64,000 nucleotides of DNA from JAWLDV01 sp046537975 (GTDB lineage: Bacteria > Desulfobacterota > Desulfobulbia > Desulfobulbales > SURF-16), in NCBI GenBank assembly GCA_046537975.1, contig JBKHJR010000003.1, positions 10,676-74,675 on the forward strand. Direction: 5' to 3'. How positions within the stretch are numbered: the first letter of the stretch is position 1; each line of letters starts with the position of its first letter. The notes beneath the pieces were generated by a model. The model ran no database searches, had not been told where the DNA came from, and saw only the letters and a list, made by a program, of their open reading frames with translations. Positions 37,646 to 45,681 of the stretch are shown one piece after another. The translations under genes and the position numbers were made by a program.

Positions 37646-38800
37646 ATGAACAATGTCTATATAACAGATATCGCCGCCTTCCTGCCCAATAAGCCGGTAA
37701 ATAATGACGACATCGAAAAACTCCTGGGCTTAGGCAACTCCCTGCCCTCCCGGACCAAAAAGATAATCCTTAAAAATAACGGCATAGAAACCAGGCATTA
37801 TGCCATTGATCCGGAAACCAGGGAACTAACCCACACCAACGCCCAACTCGCCGCGGAAGCGGTAGCCAAGCTCAAGCCCTATGCCAATTTCAGCCCGGAG
37901 GATATCTCCTGCCTGTGCTGCGGCTCTTCCACTCCGGATCAGTTCATGCCCGGTCATGCCTCCATGGTCCATGGCGAATTAAAGGGTTCAAGCTGTGAAA
38001 TCGTCAGCACCGCAGGTGTCTGCCTCTCCGGAATAACCGCCCTCAAGTACGCCTATCTGAACGTGGGAGCCGGACTCACTCCCAATGCCGTGGCCACAGG
38101 CTCGGAACTGGCATCTTCTTATCTCCGGGCCGAATTCCTGGAAAAGGGACCGGACCGGGAAAAAATAGACAAACTGGAGCAAAAGCCGGCCTTGAGTTTT
38201 GAGGCCGACTTCCTGCGCTGGATGCTCTCGGACGGAGCAGGAGCCGCTTTCCTTGGTACAGAACCCCGACCGGACGGGAAAAGCCTCAGAATAGACTGGA
38301 TCGACATTGTCTCCCATGCCCACCGCTATGAACCCTGTATGTATGCCGGAGCCAACAAAGACAAAAACGGCGAGCTCAGAGGCTGGCGGGAGTGCGACTC
38401 CCTCCCCGAAGCCCTGAACCGGGAATTCTTCCCCATAAAACAGGATGCCAGGCTCTTAAACCGCCGGATTCTGACCGCAGTGGTGGATGAAAGCCTGCCC
38501 GGAATAATCAAGGCCCGCAACCTGGAGCCGGACAATATATCCTGGTTCCTGCCCCACTACTCCTCGGAATACTTCCGCATTCCGGTCTTTAATCACCTGA
38601 CGGAAATAGGTTTCACCATTCCCTTGGAGCGCTGGTTTACCAATCTGGCCACCAAAGGCAATACCGGCTCCGCCTCCATCTACATAATCATGGAAGAGCT
38701 CATGAAAACAGGCCGCCTCAGCCGGGGAGAAACCCTCCTCTGTTTCATTCCGGAAAGCGGCAGGTTCTCCACAGCCTATATGCACCTTACGGTGGTTTAA
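37646..38800 (+). CDS. KAS III-like beta-ketoacyl synthase
   Basis: The 384-residue protein starts with MNNVYITDIAAFLPNKPV, typical of FabH-like enzymes. The triad is Cys126 in STAGVCLSGI, His304 in FLPHYSSEYF and Asn339 in TKGNTGSASI; the usual HQAN is changed to HYSS. It is longer than FabH (about 320) and resembles the DarB-like branch that makes dialkylresorcinols in flexirubin and dar loci, where a DarA partner closes the ring. No DarA-like gene is present here. It may start chains or join two of them. Confidence 0.85.
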   Translation: MNNVYITDIAAFLPNKPVNNDDIEKLLGLGNSLPSRTKKIILKNNGIETRHYAIDPETRELTHTNAQLAAEAVAKLKPYANFSPEDISCLCCGSSTPDQFMPGHASMVHGELKGSSCEIVSTAGVCLSGITALKYAYLNVGAGLTPNAVATGSELASSYLRAEFLEKGPDREKIDKLEQKPALSFEADFLRWMLSDGAGAAFLGTEPRPDGKSLRIDWIDIVSHAHRYEPCMYAGANKDKNGELRGWRECDSLPEALNREFFPIKQDARLLNRRILTAVVDESLPGIIKARNLEPDNISWFLPHYSSEYFRIPVFNHLTEIGFTIPLERWFTNLATKGNTGSASIYIIMEELMKTGRLSRGETLLCFIPESGRFSTAYMHLTVV

Positions 38801-39179
38801 GGCCCTGTAAAAGCCGGATAATGGCAGGGCTGATATCACAAAAAAGGCCAGATGTATTCTAAACATCAATAATTATCGCCGGAAAGACCCTGATATTAAA
38901 AAGTTATCCTGAACAAGGGGAATGGGAAAAGAATTATATTTTTTATAGTCAAAAATTTGTGCTATACTGGAAGGTATATTTTTTGCACCGTTTTCAAATG
39001 AAGATGGGGAAGTAATCTCTTCAGGATGAACTTTGTTCGCCTCTTTCTTATACCAAGACAGACTCTATCAGATCTTTTTTGGGTGCAAAATTTCGAATCA
39101 GGTCGGGATCTGATGTAAACTTATTTGAGGACCGTAAAGAAAAATAATTTCATTTCCAGGCAAAAGTGAGGCTGGATTC
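38801..39179. other. Intergenic region of 379 bases with a possible promoter
   Basis: After the KAS III stop, GCCCTG/CAGGGC at 38802-38830 can form a hairpin without a T-run. A TATACT at 38963-38968 is a possible -10 box with a poor -35. TTTTGCACC near 38981-38989 and GGTGCAAAA at 39082-39090 form an inverted repeat about 90 bases apart. No gene is supported. Confidence 0.4.
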
Positions 39180-40559
39180 ATGAAAAGATTCTTGAAATTG
39201 ACCCTGGAAGAGAAAATGGTCCTGGGGAATCTGCCGATTATTCTGGTGATTGTCTTAATCGCGGCCGTTTCCTTACAAGGGATCCAGGAACTCGACAAAA
39301 TTAACAAAGATATACTCGAAAACGATACTGTCCTGCAGCAGGTCACCGACAGGATGGCTGACAACCTCCTGGCCCAGGAGGCTTATGGCCGCCGCTCTCT
39401 CATTCTGCAGAGCCGGGAGATGCGGGAGATGTTTCATCAGAGGGGAGAAGATTTCAAGGCCCTTGTCAAGCGGCTCCATGATCTGCCGGACAAACAGAAT
39501 ATACCTGTTGCCCAGCTTGCCTCTCTGCATGACGAATTCCAGGCACTCTACAAGAATAAATTTTCCAGAGAAGAACCGCTTTCCCCCGGCCAGGCCGAAG
39601 AAGTCGATCAGGTCATGACCGAAAAGCTCGACAGCATCCTGGCTCTTATCCGGAAAATGGAGACTAAGGCGACAGAAAACAAGAGTGACAAGATGCTCTT
39701 GTTCGGAAATACCAGTCTCAGAATCTTCCGTACCACTATCCTTCTCTCCGGGCTCGGCCTGCTTATCGGCCTGGCTGCCATCGTCACCATAACCAGGAGC
39801 GCCAGCCGCTCAATCCGCCAATTAAAGCAGGCCACCGAGGAAATATCCCAGGGCAGATTCACTCATTTGACGGAAATTTCTTCAGATGATGAACTGGGTA
39901 AGCTGGCCAAGTCCTTCAACACCATGGCGGGACGGCTGGGGCGCCTGGAAGAAATGTATATAGATTCCAATCCGTTGACCAGATTACCCGGTGGGGTGAC
40001 TATCGAAAATGTTCTGCAAAATAAACTGGAATCGGGTAAATATCTTGCCTTTTGCATGTTGGATCTGGACAACTTCAAATCCTATAATGACAGCTACGGC
40101 TATGCCAAAGGAAACGAAATTATCAGGGCTACTGCCAATATTATCGTTGCGGCAGTGGATAGGCACGGGTCCAAAGATAATTTTGTCGGTCATATCGGCG
40201 GAGACGACTTTGCCATTATAGTCAAGCTTTCACAGTATAAATCCATCTGTGAAGCCATCATCCGGGACTTCAACCAGATGGTTCCGACCTTTTACAGCAC
40301 CCGGGACAGGAGAAAAGGATACATCATCGGCCATACCCGGCAGGGCGTGGAAGTACACATTCCATTGATGTCCATTTCCATTGCCGTGGTTACCAATGAG
40401 TATAAAAAAGACATGAGTCATATTGAAGTATCGGAAATTGCAGCGGAACTTAAAGAACACGCCAAATCTCAACCAGGCAGCGTCTATTTGAAGAACCAGA
40501 GGGGTGAGGTAACCGGGGATACCGACAACCACCTTTTTACTCCCCGGGTAGTTAAGTAG
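39180..40559 (+). CDS. Membrane GGDEF protein with four-helix sensor and HAMP
   Basis: The 459-residue protein has a helix at about 16-36, a periplasmic four-helix-like sensor, a second helix at about 180-203, HAMP at 203-258 and a GGDEF domain at about 262-455 with LTRLPGGVTIENVL, MLDLDNFKSYND and HIGGDDFAII. GGDDF departs slightly from GGDEF and the domain has an insertion rich in charged residues (YSTRDRRKGYIIGHTRQG) near residues 375-392, so activity is uncertain. It lies inside the biosynthetic locus but has its own leader region; it could tie product formation to cyclic di-GMP, or be an unrelated insertion. Confidence 0.8.
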   Translation: MKRFLKLTLEEKMVLGNLPIILVIVLIAAVSLQGIQELDKINKDILENDTVLQQVTDRMADNLLAQEAYGRRSLILQSREMREMFHQRGEDFKALVKRLHDLPDKQNIPVAQLASLHDEFQALYKNKFSREEPLSPGQAEEVDQVMTEKLDSILALIRKMETKATENKSDKMLLFGNTSLRIFRTTILLSGLGLLIGLAAIVTITRSASRSIRQLKQATEEISQGRFTHLTEISSDDELGKLAKSFNTMAGRLGRLEEMYIDSNPLTRLPGGVTIENVLQNKLESGKYLAFCMLDLDNFKSYNDSYGYAKGNEIIRATANIIVAAVDRHGSKDNFVGHIGGDDFAIIVKLSQYKSICEAIIRDFNQMVPTFYSTRDRRKGYIIGHTRQGVEVHIPLMSISIAVVTNEYKKDMSHIEVSEIAAELKEHAKSQPGSVYLKNQRGEVTGDTDNHLFTPRVVK

Positions 40560-40590
40560 TCTACTCTACTCAAGAAAACATTTACCCAAA

Positions 40591-41184
40591 ATGCGTCTTT
40601 CCCTCAGAGAAATATTTCTTCTGGCCTGTATTGTTTTTTCCACTTTCGGGTGTGCGCAGCAACATCTCTTCTGTGATATTCCGGAACATTATCTGGCAAT
40701 GCCGGCTGATCAGATCAAGGAGGAAATTTCCCTTCTGGAAAAAAGAATTGCCGCAGGTCCGGGCAGTAGCACCCAGGAGAAGTTACTCCCTGAAGATTAT
40801 TACAACCTGGCCCTTCTCTACTCTCATCATAACAACGCCTCCCCTGATTACAGCAAGGCACTCAAGGCCCTTGACCGCTACACCCGGAATATACCGCCGC
40901 ACAGGAAAGAGTATGACGTTATCTATCTGGAGAATCTCCTGAAGGATCTGGAAGGCTTAGTCCAGATCAAAAAAGGATACGTCCAGCTTCAAGGGGAACA
41001 CATCGAACTTGAAGAAAATTATGCCGAGCTGCGCCGGCTGTTGGATGAACTGATTCAAGAGTATGATAACCTGATGCAGGAGCATGGCAACCTGATTCAG
41101 GAGCACCGGGACACCAAAGAAACCCTCGAGCAGCTCAAGAGGCTCGATATATGGCTGGAACAGAAAAAGCGGGAAATCAAGTAG
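40591..41184 (+). CDS. Coiled-coil lipoprotein of unknown function
   Basis: The 197-residue protein has a signal peptide with lipobox FSTFGC. After a TPR-like middle (DYYNLALLYSHHNNASPDYS) the C-terminal third is a coiled coil with a visible seven-residue repeat (LIQEYDN, LMQEHGN, LIQEHRD). The layout recalls lipoproteins found next to histidine kinases or GGDEF proteins that span the periplasm. It follows the GGDEF gene by 31 bases and is likely cotranscribed. The start gives a normal signal; no strong ribosome site. Confidence 0.72.
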   Translation: MRLSLREIFLLACIVFSTFGCAQQHLFCDIPEHYLAMPADQIKEEISLLEKRIAAGPGSSTQEKLLPEDYYNLALLYSHHNNASPDYSKALKALDRYTRNIPPHRKEYDVIYLENLLKDLEGLVQIKKGYVQLQGEHIELEENYAELRRLLDELIQEYDNLMQEHGNLIQEHRDTKETLEQLKRLDIWLEQKKREIK

Positions 41185-41228
41185 TAGACGTGGTCATCCC
41201 GCAATCAGAGATGGTATCTCCTAAATTG

Positions 41229-41474
41229 AGACCACCTGATCCCGACAAGCCGGCTAAACAAAGGGCCCATATTTTCAGATACTGAGATAAAAGAGAATCA
41301 TGTCCAATAATTCACCGGAACTTTAAGTTTCAATCTTCGGTACAGGATTCCGGCATGATACTATCACCGTGGAAGTCATATCTCTCTCGGGGACGCGGAG
41401 CAAAGTTTTTGACTTTTTAACCTTGCCCCTTGTCTCTTGGACCTGATTTTCCCCTTGCCCCTGTCTCCTTGACC
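41229..41474 (+). repeat. Dispersed intergenic repeat, copy 5, with separated heptamer tract
   Basis: The element spans about 41229-41337 (ACCACCTGATCCCGACAAG, AACAAAGGGCCCATA, ACTGAGATAAAAGAGAATC, AATTCACCGGAAC). The left arm of the inner inverted repeat has drifted (TTTTCAGATA). Unlike in copies 2 and 3, about 80 bases of unrelated sequence separate it from the heptamer tract (CCTTGCCCCTTGTCTCTTGG and following) at 41421-41474. It lies exactly between the two converging arms of the biosynthetic locus. Confidence 0.8.
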
Positions 41475-41507
41475 ATGGACTTATTCTTTCAGGGCAATCG
41501 ATCTTTA

Positions 41508-41744
41508 TTATTGCTGCATCTCCTCTCCGGCGTCCTCAATACTTTCACCGGTTTTGTCAATGGTTTCATCCACTTCCTCACCGGTGTCCTCCATCATTTC
41601 CCGGGTCTTATCCTGGGTCTTTTCGATTGATTCATCAACTTTTTCCCCGGTTTTTTCCGCAGGTCCCTCCTGGTCGCAGGCAGTAAAGCAGGCAATAAGT
41701 AATAATCCGCCCAACAACGAAATGACTTTTTTCCATGTCTTCAT
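41508..41744 (-). CDS. Small acidic lipoprotein with 11-residue repeats
   Basis: From the ATG at 41744, preceded by AGAGGA, the product has 78 residues; the frame extends 11 codons further up. Signal peptide with lipobox FTAC. The mature part consists of four or so consecutive 11-residue units: KTGEKVDESIE, KTQDKTREMME, DTGEEVDETID, KTGESIEDAGE. This period builds an amphipathic helix as in LEA-like and similar stress or membrane-surface proteins. A role at the membrane or in the periplasm is likely; the exact function is unknown. It starts the minus-strand side of the locus's centre but may be unrelated to it. Confidence 0.72.
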   Translation of the reverse strand: MKTWKKVISLLGGLLLIACFTACDQEGPAEKTGEKVDESIEKTQDKTREMMEDTGEEVDETIDKTGESIEDAGEEMQQ

Positions 41745-41840
41745 GATCCGGTTCCTCTTTTTTTTATTTTCTATCAATTTGGTGGTTATATAAATTATTA
41801 TACAACAAAAGTTACGGCAGTAAAATCAATAACGGGATAT

Positions 41841-42098
41841 CTAACCTGAAGCCCTAATAAACTCAGCCAGGCTGGAAAGGCTGGCCAGAACCTGGCGGCT
41901 GTTTTCCTCTGAGCCTATGTGGACATTGTACATTTTCTGAACCGCCACCACAATTTCCACGGCATCCAGGGAATCTATTCCCAGGGGGGATTCGGGTCCG
42001 ATCAGGGGGGCATCCAGGTCATAATCTTCCGGAACCTCCCCCGGCAGGTTGCAGATTTCATATATCATCTCCAGGAGTACCCTCTCCAGTTTTTCCAT
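41841..42098 (-). CDS. Acyl carrier protein 3
   Basis: The 85-residue ACP has Ser43 in PLGIDSLDAVEIVVAVQ. GAGG lies eight bases before the ATG. It is the last carrier of the minus-strand arm, after the ABC permease, and probably holds the acyl group used by the BtrH-like enzyme. The insertion LDAPLIGPESPLG before the phosphopantetheine site is longer than in the other two ACPs. Confidence 0.92.
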   Translation of the reverse strand: MEKLERVLLEMIYEICNLPGEVPEDYDLDAPLIGPESPLGIDSLDAVEIVVAVQKMYNVHIGSEENSRQVLASLSSLAEFIRASG

Positions 42099-42177
42099 GC
42101 TTCAGACCTCAACGGACTTTGATTTTCGCCGCCCCGTTATCGGGGCTTAAACAACCAATTTTAAGAACTTATCCCTC

Positions 42178-43482
42178 TTATCTGCGGGCAAACAGGGCGG
42201 ACAGGGCCAGCAGCAGGGTAACGGCAAAAAAAGAGAAAAGCAGAGCCAGTTCCCGGCCAATAGAGACCAGACCGGTCTGCCGGACCAATATATCGTGAAA
42301 AGCGGCCAGGCTCCAGCCCAAGGGTGAGATTACACTGATATCCTGCATGAAATCAGGCATGGCGTAAACCGGAACCATGACTCCTCCTATTGCCGCAGCC
42401 AGGACCACGGCGATGGCTCCCAGCATGGAGGCCTGTTCAAAACTGCGGCAGACCGCACCCAGCAGGATCCCGAAGCCTATGGCTGCCAGGGAGCTGCCCA
42501 GGACAATGAGAATAACGGCAAGGGCCTGTCCCGGCTCAATTATAAAAGGGGTGGTTCCCAGCCAGGGCAGCAGAAAACGGCCCAGAATAACGATCAGACC
42601 GAACTGGCAGAAACAGATGATCAGGTAAGCAAACACCTTACCGCCCATAAAGGTAAAAGGGGAAACAGGCAGACTCAAAAGCCTGATCCAGACCCCTGAA
42701 CCCCTTTCCCTCAGCAGGGAACCGGCCAGAGGCACCACCACAAAAAACATACCGAATAGAGCCCAGGCCGGAACATTCTGCTGGACTGCATCGGGGATCT
42801 GCAGGACCCCCCGGCCTGAGGCGGCCCTGCCCTCCAGTCTGATCAGGGGCTCGGCCCCCCAGTCCGGTTCAGCGGAGGTCATTTCCTTCATGGTGTCGGG
42901 GACGGGATAACCGGCCTCCTGAAAACCGGCCTGCAGTGCAGCGGAAAAGGCCTTTATCTTTTCCTCCACTTCGTACTCCAACAAGACAAGGCGGAAGACA
43001 GTCAGCATGTTCCGGCGAAAGCCCGGAGAAACCGTGGGATCAAAATAGACCGGAAGCTCCGGCAGAGCGGCGGTCTCAATTCTACCCCCTTTATTCATTA
43101 CGCTCTGGACCTGTCTCTTCGCTTGCCGGCTCACGGTCCGGCTTGTTCCCTCTGGTATCAAAAGACAGAGCTGATAACGGCCTTCAGCCACCATCTTTAA
43201 GGCCTTCTTTTTTTCCAGGTCCTGGTTATCCGAACCGCTGATCATCCGGACCCGGCTGTTTTCCTCCAGACGATTTTTAAGCCGTTCCCCCAGTCCCCGG
43301 CGCTCCTGATCAACAAGAAGGACCGAAGTGCTGCTCTCTCCCATTATCTTCAGGACATTCTGCTGAACCAGGGTAATCACCACCACCAGGACCGCGGGCA
43401 TCAGAAAAAGAACCAGCAGCCCGGCCCGGTCCCGCCGGAGCAGAAGGATTTCCTTCCAGATTGTTGTCCCTAACCTAATCAT
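42178..43482 (-). CDS. ABC-2 type transporter permease
   Basis: About 434 residues from the ATG at 43482, which overlaps the ATPase stop by eight bases. One N-terminal membrane helix (LLVLFLMPAVLVVVITLVQQ), a large periplasmic domain to about residue 230, then five or six helices (ALFGMFFVVVPLAGSLLRE and later), the layout of ABC-2 exporters of the YhgE/LptFG-unlike drug and lipid type. With the ATPase it should export or flip the product across the inner membrane. Confidence 0.87.
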   Translation of the reverse strand: MIRLGTTIWKEILLLRRDRAGLLVLFLMPAVLVVVITLVQQNVLKIMGESSTSVLLVDQERRGLGERLKNRLEENSRVRMISGSDNQDLEKKKALKMVAEGRYQLCLLIPEGTSRTVSRQAKRQVQSVMNKGGRIETAALPELPVYFDPTVSPGFRRNMLTVFRLVLLEYEVEEKIKAFSAALQAGFQEAGYPVPDTMKEMTSAEPDWGAEPLIRLEGRAASGRGVLQIPDAVQQNVPAWALFGMFFVVVPLAGSLLRERGSGVWIRLLSLPVSPFTFMGGKVFAYLIICFCQFGLIVILGRFLLPWLGTTPFIIEPGQALAVILIVLGSSLAAIGFGILLGAVCRSFEQASMLGAIAVVLAAAIGGVMVPVYAMPDFMQDISVISPLGWSLAAFHDILVRQTGLVSIGRELALLFSFFAVTLLLALSALFARR

Positions 43483-44230
43483 CGCGGAGTTTCCTGCCGG
43501 TAAAATGGAAAAAAAGTTCACTCAGATCGGCACAGCCGGCCTGCTTTTCCAGTTCAGCCGGAGGGCCGGTGGCTATTATCCTGCCCTGGTCGATAACCGC
43601 TACCCGGTCACAGTTCTGTTCCGCCTCTTCCATGTAATGGGTGGTATAGATCAGGGTGGTCCCGGTCCGGCGCAGATCCACCAGACGGTCCAGGATCAGC
43701 TGCCTGGACTGGGCGTCGATCCCCACCGTGGGTTCATCCAGGATAAGGAGGCGGGGGCTGTGCAGGAGGGCGGCGGCAAGGTTCAACCTTCTTTTCATGC
43801 CACCGGAAAAGGAATCCACGGTACGCTCCGCCTGGCCGCTCAGACCGGTGAGCTCAAGACAATCCGCAATCCTGTTATCAAGGTTCCGGCCCTTCAGGCC
43901 CTGGAGCCTGCCGAAAAAGGTCAGGTTTTCCCTGCCGGTCATCTCGGCATAAAGGGCGATGTCCTGGGGAACCAGACCGATATCCTTCTTGAACTTTCCG
44001 GACTTGCCGGAAAGCCGATTCCCCAGCAGGTTAACTTCTCCGCGGTCCGGCCGCAAGACCCCGGCCAGGATGGAGATCGCCGTGGTCTTGCCCGCGCCGT
44101 TGGGCCCCAGGAGGCCGAAACACTCCCCGGACCTGACGGTCAGATCAATATCGTTTAAGGCCGGCCGGCTGCTCCGGGGATACTGTTTGCTTAAGGATCG
44201 GGCCTCAACTACGTTTTCCTTTTGCTCCAT
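43475..44230 (-). CDS. ABC-2 type transporter ATP-binding protein
   Basis: About 251 residues from the ATG at 44230, preceded by GGAG; the frame extends upstream through the end of the BtrH-like gene without need. Walker A LLGPNGAGKTT, Q-loop GLVPQDIAL, signature FSGGMKRRLNLAAALL, Walker B LLILDEPTVGID and the H-loop YTTHYMEEAE are intact. It powers the permease encoded next. Nodulation-factor and drug exporters (NodI-like) are the closest general type. Confidence 0.92.
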   Translation of the reverse strand: MEQKENVVEARSLSKQYPRSSRPALNDIDLTVRSGECFGLLGPNGAGKTTAISILAGVLRPDRGEVNLLGNRLSGKSGKFKKDIGLVPQDIALYAEMTGRENLTFFGRLQGLKGRNLDNRIADCLELTGLSGQAERTVDSFSGGMKRRLNLAAALLHSPRLLILDEPTVGIDAQSRQLILDRLVDLRRTGTTLIYTTHYMEEAEQNCDRVAVIDQGRIIATGPPAELEKQAGCADLSELFFHFTGRKLRDD

Positions 44231-44246
44231 GGATGCCGACTCCGCT

Positions 44247-45266
44247 CTAACCGGTAAAGGAAAGAAGTTCCTGATAGACCCCGGCTTCCCGGCGGGCGCA
44301 GTCTTCCAGGATGTCGGCCATCCTGTCATAGCTGTCTTCCTCCCCTGCCCTGCCCTTGCAGATACGGGCGGCAATCACGGCGAATTCCCGCCAGCGGTCT
44401 CCCGCTTCAGTCAGCCGGCGGGAGCATTGGAGCAGTTTATCATCGGAGTAGATCTCCGCCGCCTCCTGCAAAAAAGCGGCATAAATGAAACGAAAACCCC
44501 CGCCTCCGGTGCCGATCTCCTCCTGCATCCTGACCACCTGCCCCAGGATAAGGGCTGCTTTTTCCCGGCCCGAACGCCGGGGCCATTTTCTCATCCTGGA
44601 GGCCAGGAACCTGATACCCCTCACCCCTATCAAAGGAACAGGGGCCTTCACCATCATTTTGCAGACATGCCTGATCCCGTCCGCCACACCCCTGCTGTAT
44701 TCGGCACAGGAAGGTACCCGGTCCGGGAAATACATCCTCCCTTTGGGGGCCAGAGGCCCTTTGGCAAAACGGGCCCTTGCCAGATCCTCTGCGGAGCAGA
44801 CCACCGGGGATGGAAAAACCGGGTCGCTTATGAGATAGTCGCTGCCCCGCCTGCCATACACCACCAGATTGTGGGCATTGAAGTGAAACCGGAAAGAACG
44901 GGGAAAATAGGGGAGCCAGAACACCCCGGTCTGCAGGCCCACCGGTATGTTGGCGGCAAGGGCCCGGTCCAGGGCGGCCATTGCTTTTCCGGGACTGGAA
45001 AACTTCTCTTCTCTGACCCTGAATCCCACATTGCGGGCAACTCTCTTCAGGATGCTGCCGGCGGCACTGCGATAGGTAATAAGAGGTAGTCCGTTTATAT
45101 AAATAAAGGGGAAGTAGCCGAAAAAAAGCCCTCCCCCCATACCGAAGACCATGGCCTCGGAAACGGGAAGTCCCTGATGCTGCATCAGGTTGGCGACCAC
45201 CCCGCTCTCGCAGTGGGCGGTCTGCCGGTGATGAAAATCTATGGTTATGTCACCATCCTCACTCAA
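44247..45266 (-). CDS. BtrH-like ACP-dependent acyltransferase
   Basis: The 339-residue protein resembles BtrH_N/DUF4872 proteins. The candidate Cys-His-Asp triad is C19 in QTAHCESGVVANLM, H132 in FNAHNLVVYG and D148 in LISDPVF, with FGMGGGLFFGYF between, as in a papain-like fold. BtrH moves a gamma-glutamyl-type acyl group from an ACP to an aminoglycoside amine in butirosin synthesis. Here it could move a chain from ACP 3 to an amine or similar. It overlaps the gene upstream by four bases (ATGA) and lies 16 bases before the ATPase gene. Confidence 0.82.
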   Translation of the reverse strand: MSEDGDITIDFHHRQTAHCESGVVANLMQHQGLPVSEAMVFGMGGGLFFGYFPFIYINGLPLITYRSAAGSILKRVARNVGFRVREEKFSSPGKAMAALDRALAANIPVGLQTGVFWLPYFPRSFRFHFNAHNLVVYGRRGSDYLISDPVFPSPVVCSAEDLARARFAKGPLAPKGRMYFPDRVPSCAEYSRGVADGIRHVCKMMVKAPVPLIGVRGIRFLASRMRKWPRRSGREKAALILGQVVRMQEEIGTGGGGFRFIYAAFLQEAAEIYSDDKLLQCSRRLTEAGDRWREFAVIAARICKGRAGEEDSYDRMADILEDCARREAGVYQELLSFTG

Positions 45267-45679
45267 TTATCATATACCCCTTTGAGCAGTTCCCAGTTGG
45301 CCAGTTGCTCCGTTGTGACGGAAAAAACAGCGGCATAGCGCTTAAGAATCCCGGGTTTAAGCCTATTGAAAAAAGCCGGCCGCAGATGAAGCTTTACCCG
45401 CCAGCGGGAAAGACCGCAATAACGGGCCAGCAGGGTTGTATCCATCTGATTGACCGCCATGTAATAAAGCAGGGGGCTGGCCCGGCCCTTTTCCACTTTC
45501 TCCCGGGCCCGGGCACTCTCCTTCTCAATAGCCTCCCAGGCCTGGCGGTTCACCACATTCACCGCCTCCCAGCCTTTACTGGGTGTTAATTCATAAGAAC
45601 CGTTATCATTGACCGCATAACGTATTTCACTAACCCCTTCGGTAATGCCGGTTTCCTGGGGGACTTCCTCTTTTTTCAT
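45263..45679 (-). CDS. Small protein of unknown function in the BtrH-ABC operon
   Basis: The 138-residue protein is soluble and mostly helical. LLARYCGLSRWRVKLHLRP near residues 83-101 looks like a helix-turn-helix, but the surrounding sequence is not a standard regulator. It starts two bases after the lipoprotein stop and its own stop overlaps the BtrH-like start, so it is firmly within the operon. It could be a partner of the acyltransferase or a local regulator. I do not recognise the family. Confidence 0.7.
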   Translation of the reverse strand: MKKEEVPQETGITEGVSEIRYAVNDNGSYELTPSKGWEAVNVVNRQAWEAIEKESARAREKVEKGRASPLLYYMAVNQMDTTLLARYCGLSRWRVKLHLRPAFFNRLKPGILKRYAAVFSVTTEQLANWELLKGVYDN

Positions 45680-45681
45680 TA

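Noticed and set aside
43959..45089. A 376-codon plus-strand frame opposite the BtrH-like and ABC ATPase genes
   Set aside because: It is antisense to two clear genes and has a random-looking Pro/Gly/Arg-rich translation, typical of shadows in GC-rich codons.
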